Made by a program: the position numbers and the translations under genes
The notes under the pieces: generated by a model
What the model was told of the DNA's origin: nothing
Database searches by the model: none
What the model saw: the letters and a program-made list of their open reading frames with translations, nothing else
Assembly: GCA_024220525.1 (NCBI GenBank)
Contig: JAMYWO010000046.1
Coordinates: forward strand, 35,692-99,691
Direction: 5' to 3'
Length of the DNA stretch: 64,000 bases
DNA from: Cochliopodium minus
Lineage: Eukaryota; Discosea; Himatismenida; Cochliopodiidae
Shown here: positions 1 through 9,982 of the stretch, one piece after another
Layout: every line of letters begins with the position of its first letter
Numbering within the stretch: the first letter of the stretch is position 1

Positions 1-463
1 AAATGAGAAAATTGTTTTTATTCCCCTTTTCTGTCCTTAGCACAGAAATCCTTCTCCTGTGTAGAATTCTCTTAAGAGACATTTTTGAAGTAATAAAGTT
101 TTTTTAAAGGAGGTTTTTTGATAAAGAAATTTGAAAGAAATCTCATCTTTTTAAGGATTAGATTAATTTGAAAAAAAAATGTAATAGAGATTAGATTTTT
201 ATAATAATGCAAAAAGATCCCATCTTTCAGCTTCAGAGAATGCATTTTACAGATTTTTGAATTTGAATTTTAAAAAAAATAAAAAAAATAATAAAAAAGT
301 AAGACAACAAAATCAGTCGGAGCTCTCTCTTAATAAAGGAAAATAAAATAGATCATACCTCCATAATTATTTTCACAAATAAAGATCGAAAGGAGAATCC
401 AGATTGCAAAGAAAAAAAATTTTTTTTTTTTATTTTTTATTAAGAAGGCCTAAATTAAATCTT
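1..463. other. Non-coding 5' flank, no gene seen
   Basis: This AT-rich stretch lies before the first exon of the RCC1-repeat gene. I find no coding exon with a recognisable protein on either strand and no tRNA-like or other structured RNA. A long A/T homopolymer-like tract around 415-440 lies just upstream of the predicted start codon at 464. It is probably promoter and 5' UTR. Confidence 0.5.
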
Positions 464-2590
464 ATGGAGACCAATGTTTTGCCTTTGGAACCTTTTTGCG
501 GGGGTTTATCTCAAAACTTTATGTTTTTGAATGGTAAAGAACATCACTCTCTATAAAAAAATAATTATAAATTATCGTTAAAAAAATTTTTATTATATTT
601 TATCTCCTCCACCAAAATAATAATAAATAAAAAATATTTTGATCTTATTTATCTCTTCATTAATTCCTCAATCAAATTTATTAAATCAAATTCTAAATTA
701 AAGATAATGGTGATCTTATTTGTTTTGGTGAGAATGCAAGTGGACAATGTGGATTGAAAGATCGAAAAGAGTTATTGTTGCCCACATTCGTGAAGAATAA
801 TAAAAACATAAAGATGCTGATTTCTGGATACTACAGATCATTTTATTTAGAATGTGAGAAAAAATATTCAAAAAAAAAAAGAAATTTAAATATATATTTA
901 TAATTTTAATATTAACTGAAAAATTAAAAGATAATGGTGATTTATATGGATGTGGTAAAGATTTCTTTTCTGATCTTCTTTCTGAATTATATATCATGTT
1001 GATTATTATTAGGATCAAACTCATACTATCAGATTGGGAGCCACTCTGTGGAACACGAATATAAATTGATAGAAACAAAGGTTAAAAGAATATGCAATGG
1101 AACATATTGTACAGTGATACAAAAAGAAGGTATAAAATTTGATTTTATTTTTATTTTTTTTTTTATTTTTTTTTTATTTTTATTTTTTTCATTTCAAATC
1201 CAAAATTTTTTTATGATAGATGAGAAATTGTATTATGTAGGAAATGCTTTCGGAAATGAAAGCAAAACGTTCAAAGAGATAGAGGGGATATCAGATGTGA
1301 AAAGATTTTCATGTGGAGGAACTCACATAATATTTCAAAAATGTAAAAAATTTCTTCAAAAATTTTCTTGCAAATTTTTTCAAAAATTTTTTATTTTTTA
1401 TCACAAATTAATTTTTATTTTTCTATTTATTTTTTTTTGAAATAAAAAAGATAATGGTGAGGTGTTTGTGATGGGATACAACTCTTATGGTCAAATAGGT
1501 TTGGGTTATGAAAACAGGGAGGAGATCATTTCTCATCCCAAATATCTCATGAAGAACAACGGTATCATATCTATTGTATGTGGGGACCATTACACTCTAA
1601 TCTTAACAAGTAAAAAAATTATTTTTTTTAAAAAATTAATTATAAATTTATTTTTAAAATATTTTTATTTTTTAATATAAAAGATTATTTTAATTTTATT
1701 TTTAGATGATACTATGGGTACTGAACTTTTGTGTTTTGGTACCAACAATTTTGGACAACTTGGGTTGAATCATGGGGAAAATCAATACGAAATCTCAAAA
1801 ATAAAAGATTTTAAAAACATCAAAAGTATTCACTGTGGTGGAAGTCATTCCCTCATTTTGCTTGGTAAAAGAAATTAAAATATAAAAAAAATTTACAAAA
1901 TAAAGATAATGGATTTGTTTATTCAACCGGGGATAATACTTGTGGTAACTTTTTAATCAATTTGTTGATTTATTTTTAAAAAATAAATTCTAAAAATTTT
2001 TAAAATAGGACAACTCGGACTGGGAATAAAACAAGAATTAATTTTTAAATTTACAAAAGTGGATATTTCTGACATAACTCATATTGTAACAGGATACTAT
2101 CAAACTTTATTTCTAAATAGTAAAAAAAAATTTATATAGTAATGATGGTATTTTGAATTTGTTGTTTTATTCACAAAAGAATTTGGAAAAATATTTGCAT
2201 GTGGTCATGGAGGAAGATTGGGAATAGGAGATAAATGTTCTAAAAATTCTCCTTGTGAAGTGAAATATGAAGGAAAAATCAAACTACTTCAAAATCATGA
2301 ATTAAATGTAAAAAAAAAATTAAAATTTATTTTAAAAAATTGTAAAAAAAAAAAATTAAATTTAGTGTGAATGGTCTCCTAATGTTCAAAACTATTTTTC
2401 ATGTGAGTCTAAAGAATTTCTCTTTACATTTTTGGCTTGTTTCAAAGTTATTTCGAAAGTCACGAAAACAGTGATGAGAATTCCAAAACCTATTTTATTG
2501 TACATCATCAGAATTCAATTTCGCATTAGAAAAAATGTTTTGAAAGAAAAAGGGAATTATTTGAATCATATTTTCCAAAATGAAAAATAA
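464..2590 (+). CDS. RCC1-repeat protein with shared C-terminal module
   Basis: Eleven exons (464-533, 704-853, 931-954, 1013-1129, 1220-1342, 1451-1609, 1706-1864, 1906-1944, 2009-2119, 2180-2307, 2366-2590) splice in consistent phase to 434 aa. About seven RCC1 (beta-propeller) repeats are visible, with motifs such as GENASGQCGL, GYNSYGQIGL, GTNNFGQLGL and GDNTCGQLGL. Most introns are phase 1 and fall just before the D/Y-N-G that opens a propeller blade, so exons roughly equal repeats. The last exon (residues 361-434) is not RCC1. It carries WSPNVQNYF followed by RIPKPILLYII, a tail also found on ankyrin and kelch proteins in this window. RCC1 propellers bind proteins or chromatin; nothing here shows Ran-GEF activity. 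The function is unassigned. Confidence 0.88.
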
Positions 2591-2916
2591 ACTTATTTAT
2601 TTTAATTATTATTTTCTTGAAAAAAACATTCAGTTTGCTACATGAAGAGCTTCATTAAATCTTTTTGTTAAGAAAAGAAAGATCTTATGAAATCTTTTAA
2701 AAGTTAGATTAAAAGTTATACATCTTAACTAATGAGAAAGAAAGAAAGAACTTGAAATTATCTAACACAAAAAAAAAAAAAAAAGAATATAAATTAACTC
2801 AAGAACATTAATTTCCTTTTACTTTTTTTTAAATTGACATAGAAAGCATAATACAACTTAATTGATCAAAAATGAAATAAAATTTTGGAAAATAATTAAA
2901 GTTTAATGAAATTGTT
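2591..2916. other. Intergenic, convergent gene ends
   Basis: AT-rich spacer between the 3' end of the RCC1-repeat gene (+) and the 3' end of the coiled-coil gene (-). It holds an A-run near 2768-2785 and no recognisable gene or repeat. It probably contains the two 3' UTRs. Confidence 0.5.
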
Positions 2917-3719
2917 TTATTCTTTAAGGAATGGTTTCTTTTGTAATTCTCCGTTAATCGGACAATATTCTTTCTTACTTTTACAAGTAATTTGGGAACT
3001 ATTTAAAGCGCAGCAGTACATGACATCATTGATCAAATCAGAATAGTTTTTCATGTTTCCCAATTTTCTCTCGGCTGCTTTTTGGAAACTGTCAAATCTT
3101 CCCAAATCTCTTATAACTTTCGTTAGTTGTTGTTTCAAATAATCCATAAAAGAATCCAATTTCTCTTCTAATTTTTGAATCCTCTCCTCTAATTTTTGAA
3201 CCCTCTCCTCTAATTTTCGAATCCTCTTCGAAAATTTTCTAATCGAAGTTTTATTGACCATGTATACCTCTATCGAAAGAATCCTCTTCTCCAAGTTACT
3301 TATTGATGTCTTGTTGGCCATGTTTTCCTCTATTGAAAGGATCCTCTTCTCCAAGTTGCCCATCGATATTTTATCTGCCATGTATTCTCTGATATAGTTC
3401 ATTTGTCCCTCAAATGATGTATATATGATGTTCATATGCTCAGGGCTTACACTGATTTGGCCCTTTGGAAAATTAGAAGCTTCTTCATTGTTCTCGGCAT
3501 GAATAGCAGAGACAAAATTGCTATAGTATTCATTGTTAATTTGAACAGAGGTTATTCCATCATCATCTCCATTTGCAAAAAAATGAAGGAGGAAAATGAG
3601 GATGATAATTCCTTTTTATAAAATGGATTATTCAATAAAAAGAAATATAATTTGTTGATTATTAGAAAGTAAAAAATTATTGTTGTTTGATTCACTCATT
3701 CTTATTTACTTTTTAACAT
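2917..3719 (-). CDS. Secreted coiled-coil protein, 234 aa
   Basis: The main exon (3611-2917) is open well upstream of its first in-frame ATG and begins with a hydrophobic run typical of a signal peptide. A 10-nt first exon (3719-3710) with a GTAAAT donor and an AAAAAG acceptor at 3613-3612 gives M-L-K-R followed by the hydrophobic core IIILIFLLHFFANG. The total of 705 nt is an exact multiple of three. The middle of the protein has three tandem repeats of about 21 residues (NLEKRILSIEENMANKTSIS-like) and then a heptad coiled coil (LEERVQKLEERIQKLEEKL). The C-terminus has five Cys, which fits extracellular disulfides. I recognise no family. It is likely secreted or lumenal. The short first exon is inferred; the open frame and hydrophobic leader are visible. 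Confidence 0.7.
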
Positions 3720-3933
3720 CTTTTAATTTTTTTTAATTTATCATATTTTGTAAAAAAAAAAAAAAAAAAATCAAAAATTTTTTACTCATGAGTACTATCG
3801 ATAATAGGTCCTTGCTATTAAATGATAACCTTTTTGTTTTTGACGACAATGTCAAGAAAATATAAAGTTTTTTTTTTTTATTTTTATTTTTTCAAAAATT
3901 TTTATTTTTCAAAGAAATTAAAAAAAATAGAGG

Positions 3934-5161
3934 ATGATTGAAACTTTGAAAAGAGAAAATAACAATGATGGAGAGATTTGGGATGGATTAGATCTTGGAA
4001 TGATGGGATTGGTATCATTAAGTCCCAAAATAGGAATTTATACCCATCTCACTGCATTATATGTCCAAGGAAACAATCTCACCAAGCTTCCAGGTGATTT
4101 ATTCAATCAATTGAAGAATCTTACCTCTTTGGATATCAGCAACAATAAACTAAACAAATTACCCAATGAAATGGGAAAGCTCATAAATTTGAAAGAATTC
4201 AATATTAAGAAGAATCTCATCCAACAGTTACCCTATGAAGTATTTGGCAAATTATTGAAATTAAAAACGTAATTCTTTTCTATAAAATAAACTGTTTCTA
4301 TAAAATAAATTATATATCAAAGATAACTATGTATAATCTTCTATATGTCATAGATTAATGAAAAATATAAGGTTATTCACCTATTAATACAATATATCAA
4401 ATATAATCATCTCAATAAAATTTATCCTCCTCATTCATAACTTTAAAAAAATGTATTGGCAATACATTTAATAGACTTGATATCCCCCAAAATTAAATAT
4501 AAAGTTCTGAAACAATTTATTTTATAGAATTTAATATACTCTAACATTTCCTTTTTTACAATTAAATGATAAATTGAATAACCAATTAAATGACTTCTTA
4601 TCTTTAAATTCATCTATCATTTATATTAATAGATTATTGTGGGAAGGAAATCCAATCAAAGATCCTCCGATGCAAGTGATGCAGCAAGGAATCGACAACA
4701 TTGTACAATATTGCAGGGATTCTATTTCATGTAAGGAAAAAAAAAGAAAGAAAAGAACCAAATAATTAATCATTTATTTACAAAATTTATTTCACAACAT
4801 TTATTTTTAATTTATTTTGATAATTCTTTAATTTTTAAAAATAAACATTCCTTTTTTTTATTTTTTTTAAATAAAAATTGTTTCATTTTAATCAATATTT
4901 TTTTTAAAACTTTTAATTATAGTCAACGAATTAAATGTATACAGCAGAGAACTCACACTTTTGGAAAATGAGGAAGAGTACACAAAGAAGGGATACAGAA
5001 AAGTCACCACTGTTTGCTTCAACATCCTCGCCGAAATCTACGCCACCTCTGAGAAACATCCATATTGTCCTCGTTGGGCTTTGGACTGGGAGTACCGTAA
5101 AGATCGAATTTTGGAGGAAATTGAATATGCTTCTTGTAAATATTTTTATTTTTTATTTTAT

Positions 5162-5192
<31 letters not shown>

Positions 5193-7185
5193 AGATTTAA
5201 TTTTTAATATTTTATTTTCTGTGTTTTATTTTTTATTTTTTATTTTATTTATTTTTTTTTTAGCTGATATTATTTGCCTTCAAGAAGTAGAAACGTCACA
5301 ATACTTTGATTTCTTCAAGAAAAAACTTGATGGAGAGTTTGATGGCTGCTTCAAACCCAAATCAAGAGCCAAAACTACTGGAAAAAAAGACAAAGTTGAT
5401 GGTTGTGCCATTTTCTACAGAAAATCTGTGTAAATTCCAATTTTTTTTTTTTGATTTTTGATTTTTGATTTTTTTTTTTTTTTTATTTTTACATATTTTT
5501 TGTTTTTACTTGTTTATATATTTTAATCTTATTATTCATTAATTATTATTTATTATTCATTATTTATTACTTATTATTCATTATTTATTATTTATTATTT
5601 ATTTATTATTTATTATTTATTATTTATTATTTATTATTTATTATTCATTATTTATTATTTATTACTTATTATTTATTATTTATTACTTATTATTATTATT
5701 TACAATCAAAATTATTTTTTATCTGATTCGCATTCTAATGATAATTATTTGGCCGTATTGTTTTTATTTATTTATTTATTTATTCATTTTTTGGTAGATT
5801 TAATAAGGTCGAGGAAATCATTATTGAGTTTCAAGAGATTGCAGAAAATAAGTTCGGTACTGGAAAAGGAACAAGTGGTCTTCATCGTTTATTGGTAAAA
5901 AAAATAAAAAACAGAAAAATTAACCAAAAATAAATTTAATAATAATAAAAAATAAAAAACAATAATAAATTTCAAATATTAAAATAAAAAAATTAATCAA
6001 AAAATAAATTTAATTGAAAAAAACAGAAAAAATTAAAAATTGGATTGAAGATAAAATTATTTCAATAATAAAACAGAAAAAATTTAAAAATAAAACAAAA
6101 AATTAATCAAAAAATGAAAATTATGAAATAAAAATTATCTAAAAAACAAAAAAAACAAAATTTTATTGAAAAAATAAAAATAAAAATGATTATGATTTTT
6201 TTTAGTTGAAAGACAATATTGCAGTGGTACTAATTTTGGAATTCAAAGACACGAAACAAAGAATGATAGTGGCAAACACCCACATCCATTGGAACCCTGA
6301 GTTCAGTGACGTCAAACTCGTCCAAACTCAAATTTTCATCGAGGAGCTCACCAAGATCAGAGAAAAGTGCAAGTCTGTCACCAAGGTTGATCCTCCCATG
6401 ATTGTTTGTGGTGATTTCAACAGTACTCCTGATTCTGGTAACTTCTTTTTCTTTAAAAATTTAGTTTTATATTTCTTTAATTTATTATTTACTATTTATT
6501 TTATTTTTTATTTTTTATTTTTTATTTATTTTTTATTTTTTATTTTTCTTATTTTTTATTTTTTTATTTTTTATTTTTTATTTTTTTCTTCTTTTTATTT
6601 TTTATTTTAATTTTTAATTTTTTTATTTATTAGTTTTTGTTTTTGATTTTTGATTTATTAGTTTTTTTTTTATTTTTTTTTATTTTTTATTTTTTTATTA
6701 GTTTTTATTTGATTTTTGATTTTTTAGTTTTTTATTTTTTAAACCATTTTCTTTGACAGGAGTTTACGAGTTGTTGACACAAGGACACATAGGAGCATCC
6801 CATCCAGAGCTCCTCAACTTCAACTACGGAGAATACTCCAAGAACGGTATGAACCACAAACTCCCTCTCAAGTCTTGCTACGCCCAATCTCCAAGTGGAG
6901 AACCAAAGTTTACAAATTATACCGTACATTATTTTTTCAATATTTTAAATTTTTTTTTATTTTTTTTTTTTCAATTATTTTTTAATTAATAAATTTTTTT
7001 TTTTTTAGGCTGATTACATTGGTGTGTTGGATTACATTTTTGTTACTAGTGATAACTGCGTTCCTTTGGAGATTTTGAATCCTTTGACTGAAGAGGAGGT
7101 TATCTCAAGAAATGTTGCCTTGCCTAACCCTTACAATTGTTCTGATCACATTCCTTTATTTGCAAGCATTATGATCAAGAAATAA
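3934..7185 (+). CDS. CCR4: CCR4/CNOT6-type poly(A) deadenylase with N-terminal LRRs
   Basis: Exonuclease subunit of the CCR4-NOT complex, which shortens mRNA poly(A) tails in the cytoplasm. Exon 1 (3934-4268) encodes leucine-rich repeats (LTSLDISNNKLNKLP). Later exons (4923-5135, 5264-5429, 5798-5894, 6206-6437, 6761-6923, 7009-7185) encode an endonuclease/exonuclease/phosphatase domain. Its catalytic signatures are all present: DIICLQEVE (Mg-binding Glu), KDNIAVVL, HIHWNPEFSDVKLVQ, CGDFNSTPDSG, LDYIFV and CSDHIPL (catalytic Asp-His). LRR followed by EEP is the normal CNOT6 architecture. The splice between exon 1 and the LRR exon ending at 4733 is unresolved: the only phase-matching acceptor (4526-4527) puts a TAA at 4532-4534 in frame. 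The nuclease part is secure. Confidence 0.92.
5520..5705. repeat. TTATTTA-type heptamer minisatellite in a CCR4 intron
   Basis: An imperfect seven-base repeat made of TTA/TTTA units, with interspersed TTATTCA and TTACTTA variants, fills most of the intron between 5430 and 5797. A very similar heptamer array on the opposite strand lies in an intron near 48350-48540. Confidence 0.75.
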
Positions 7186-7246
7186 AAAATAAAAATTTTC
7201 AAATTAAAAAAATTCAAAAAAAAAAAAAATTTAAATGTTATTTTAG

Positions 7247-7650
7247 ATGGGAAACAAAAATTCATCCAATATTCCCATTGATTCATCAAATAAAGACAAT
7301 ATAAATGAAGGATACACTTCAATGGACAAATTTAATAAACAATATATAAGCCTAAATGTGAAGCATAAGAAGAATAATCACGTTATAAATGCAACAATAA
7401 ATAAAGTAACTCTTCTTTTTAGTTTAAATATCTCCTTTTTAAATATTTTTCTTTCATTTTTTTGTCTGGTTAGGGAATTGATGAATTCAAAAAAGATATT
7501 TCTGTTGAAACAGGAATACCTCCCAACCTCCAAAAGATAATTTTCAAAGGGAAAAAGATTGAGAAAGCAGAAGATTTAGACGAACTGAGGTCAGGAGACA
7601 AAGTACTCGTGATCGGAAAAAGCAACAAAAAAGATTTAATAACGTTTTAA
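7247..7650 (+). CDS. Ubiquitin-like domain protein, possibly N-myristoylated
   Basis: Two exons (7247-7405, 7474-7650) joined in phase 0 give 111 aa. The second exon reads like the second half of a ubiquitin fold: ETGIPPNLQKIIFKGKKIEK followed by LRSGDKVLVIG, matching the ubiquitin pattern of helix, QKLIFKGK strand and terminal strand. The fold starts with the ISLNVKHKK strand in exon 1. There is no C-terminal Gly-Gly, so it is a Ubl-domain adaptor type rather than a conjugated modifier. The N-terminus MGNKNSS fits the N-myristoylation consensus (Gly2, Ser6), suggesting membrane attachment. Its start lies only 61 bp after the CCR4 stop. Confidence 0.7.
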
Positions 7651-7708
7651 AAAAAAATAAAAAAAAGAATGAAAAAAATTTTTTATTTCTTTTGAAATTT
7701 TTCTTGTT

Positions 7709-8251
7709 TTATTTCTTTTCTTGAGAAATCAAAGGAAAATAAATTCCTTCAGCAGAAGTCCAAATGGCAGTGGGACCACCAGTACCACAAACAATTTCAT
7801 GTTGACCAGGGATTGGATTACCAAAAGTGGCAGTGGTGGCTTGAAGGTATTTTCCAGTATCCACATGTTTCAATCTAATTTGAGAGTCTGTCTTCCAGCT
7901 TTCTCCTATAAAATAAATCAAGAAAATTTTTATATTTATTTTTTATCTTTATTATTAATTTTTTTACTATTTTTGTTATTTTTATTTTTATTTTTTTATT
8001 TTTATTATCTTTATTATTTTTATTATTTTTTTATTTTATTATTTTTATTATTTTTTATTTTTTTTTATTTTATTATTTTTATTATTTTATAACCTTGAAA
8101 CAAAACTTGGAAGTTGTCACCAGTATCGTTACCATCATAAGCGGAAACTTCTTGTTGGTTAGTGAGAGGGGAGGTGTGAAGATGACTGTGGAGGTATTTT
8201 CCTGTTGCAAGATGTTGAAGAAGAATGATGTCTTCATTATTGATTTTTTCT
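7709..8251 (-). CDS. SDF2-like MIR-domain protein, 5' part missing
   Basis: Two exons (8251-8094 and 7905-7709) give about two MIR motifs: LLQHLATGKYLHSH, SPLTNQQEVSAYDG, IRLKHVDTGKYLQA and IPGQHEIV, ending with EGIYFP. This matches the second and third MIR repeats of stromal-cell-derived factor 2 (SDF2/SDF2L1), an ER-lumen protein linked to chaperones and protein O-mannosylation. The upstream exon starts at an AAAAAAAG acceptor at 8251. I find no exon with the first MIR repeat, signal peptide or start codon in the 450 bp before the ankyrin gene, which instead hold a transposon copy. The gene is therefore truncated in this assembly or in the genome. Confidence 0.75.
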
Positions 8252-8702
8252 CTTTTTTTAATAAAAATAAATTTAGAAATAAAAAATAAAATGTTTTTTA
8301 AATAAAAGAAAAAAAAAAATGTTTTCAATAAAATTAAAGAAATTAAACTTTTTAATTATAATTTTTTTCTTGGGTAATTCATTATTTTTTTATTTTGAAT
8401 TAATCAAATGGATAAATCAAAAAAAGAAAGAATCTCTTTGAGATTTTTGATGATATTTGAGTTATTGAAGTTATAAATTCATTAATTGAACAGTATAATC
8501 AATATGAAAAGAGAGCTAATTTATATATTTGATATCCATCTTTATGTAGACATGTCCAAATATTACAACTTTGTTAGCGGATATAAAATGTATACTAACA
8601 AATTTTAAACTGTTGTAATATTTTTGGACATTTCTAATCTTTATGTATTCAAATTATAAATTATATATGAGATATATACAATTATTATTTTTGATTTGTT
8701 GT
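8252..8702. other. Spacer containing a MITE; no exon found
   Basis: AT-rich spacer between the SDF2-like fragment and the 3' end of the ankyrin gene. It contains the 90-bp MITE at 8547-8636. No exon encoding an SDF2 N-terminus can be found on the minus strand. Confidence 0.5.
8538..8645. mobile_element. 90-bp MITE, copy 1, with 9-bp target-site duplication
   Basis: The element spans 8547-8636 and is flanked by the direct repeat ATCTTTATG (8538-8546 and 8637-8645). Its ends are inverted: 5' TAGACATGTCCAAATATTAC and, read from the other end, TAGAAATGTCCAAAAATATT. A 22-25 bp imperfect terminal inverted repeat surrounds an AT-rich core. It is non-coding and has the same length as the copy at 49676-49765. 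A 9-bp duplication fits Mutator-like (MULE) or possibly Merlin-type transposases, none of which is in this window. Confidence 0.85.
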
Positions 8703-9656
8703 TTATTCTTTGAAATTCTTTATTTTACCCTTGTCTGCAGAAGGATCCATCTTTATTTTTTCTCTTGATGAACCACAAACTATTANTTTATTTTTATTTT
8801 TATTTTTATTTTTATTTTTATTTTTATTTTTATTTTTATTTTTATTTTTATTTTTATTTTTTACTGTGTTGAACAAAAATAGCCTGCACTTCCTTTTTGT
8901 TTCTCTATAATACCAAAGAATAATATCATATGGAACATTGTTTGTCAATTGGTCCTCTTCAGCCTCCAAATTTTTGTAAATCTCCTTTACATTCAACACA
9001 ATCAACAACTTCAAGATTTCTACCATAATCAAATTGGAGATCTTCATTTTATTTTTCTTGCTTATATACTTTATACTCATCAAAAATGTAATCACAATCT
9101 TTTTGATATGATTTGGAAATTTAATGTGCTTTTTCACATTCCATATCTCCATCCCGAGAAAATTTTTATACGCTTCATTTTCTTCATCATAATAGTATTT
9201 CATGAAGATTGGATCTCCACAGAGGATATCTTGTATATTCGCCATATCCATTCCTTCAAAGATGTATGCTATGATTGCGGATTCGAGTATATCTTGGTTG
9301 ATTATCTGCCTATTCTTGAAAATTTCTTTGTAATTTGCATTTCTATCTATTTCATCTTCATCTTCCATTTTCATCTCTCTTTTATCCCATTTCTCTTCCT
9401 CATCTCTTTCGTCTATTCTTATAAATTTGCTGTAATCTATGTTCTTTGCATTCACATCTGCTTTCTTCTCAACCAAATACCTTATGATGTCTATCCTCGT
9501 ATTTCTATTGAGACATGCATTGTGCAAAGGACTGCTCCCATCTAAATCCAACATATTAATATCCGATTTCTGTTCTATCAGTTCCTTGATCTTAATGAGA
9601 GAGATATTTTCACTATAACATTCTTTATTCAAACAAAATAACACTTTTTTCTTCAT
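8703..9656 (-). CDS. Ankyrin protein with shared C-terminal module and KN-repeat tail
   Basis: A single open frame of 317 aa. The N-terminus has about two ankyrin repeats (DGSSPLHNACLNRNTRIDII, followed by RYLVEKKADVNAKN). An acidic, charged linker follows (DERDEEEKWDKREMKMEDED). The segment EIWNVKKHIKF...IKKIVITFLMSIKYISKKNK (about 9000-9145) matches the W-H-F module found at the ends of other repeat proteins here. A Lys-Asn dipeptide tract encoded by an AAAAAT hexamer array then contains one unknown base at 8786, so the last 29 or so residues may be wrongly joined. It is probably a protein-interaction adaptor; the partner is unknown. Confidence 0.75.
   Translation of the reverse strand: MKKKVLFCLNKECYSENISLIKIKELIEQKSDINMLDLDGSSPLHNACLNRNTRIDIIRYLVEKKADVNAKNIDYSKFIRIDERDEEEKWDKREMKMEDEDEIDRNANYKEIFKNRQIINQDILESAIIAYIFEGMDMANIQDILCGDPIFMKYYYDEENEAYKNFLGMEIWNVKKHIKFPNHIKKIVITFLMSIKYISKKNKMKISNLIMVEILKLLIVLNVKEIYKNLEAEEDQLTNNVPYDIILWYYRETKRKCRLFLFNTVKNKNKNKNKNKNKNKNKNKNKNKNKXIVCGSSREKIKMDPSADKGKIKNFKE
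8786..8862. repeat. (TTTTTA)n hexamer array abutting an unknown base
   Basis: About 12 uninterrupted copies of TTTTTA follow a single n at 8786. In the minus-strand ankyrin gene the array reads as a Lys-Asn repeat. The same hexamer abuts the other two unknown-base sites in the window, so it marks places where assembly stopped. Confidence 0.9.
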
Positions 9657-9982
9657 TTTTTTTTTTATTTTATTAATTAAGTTGAGATATTATTTTCATG
9701 ATTTTTTCTTCAATTTCTAAAATTTGGAAATATAAAACTAGGATCTCAAAAAAATTTTATTTCAATCCGCATTTGCCAAAACAAACAAAGGTAACAGTTA
9801 ACATATAATAAATGTGGAGGAAATAAATCAAAATAAATTTTTTAATTTTTATTTTTTATTCACTTAAAAAAAACTCCTCTTTTTTGAATAAAACTTCCTC
9901 AAAGAAACAAAATTGAGAAGATTAATTCAAAATCATTTTAAAAAAAAAAAAAAACAAAAACAAAAACTAAATTGAAAAAAAA
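9657..9982. other. Divergent intergenic region
   Basis: This separates the ankyrin gene (-) start at 9656 from the reductase (+) start at 9983, so it must hold promoters for both directions. It is A/T-rich with homopolymer runs just before each start codon. No other gene or repeat is seen. Confidence 0.5.

Noticed and set aside
4532-4534. Reassigned TAA codon (alternative genetic code)
   Set aside because: TAA, TGA and TAG all terminate recognisable genes at the family-expected ends here, so one in-frame TAA near an unresolved splice site is better explained otherwise.
5520-5705. CRISPR-like array
   Set aside because: It is a pure short-period minisatellite without unique spacers, in a eukaryotic intron.
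8787-8862. Telomere-like repeat
   Set aside because: TTTTTA lacks the G-rich strand of telomeric repeats and lies inside genes and introns at three separate places.
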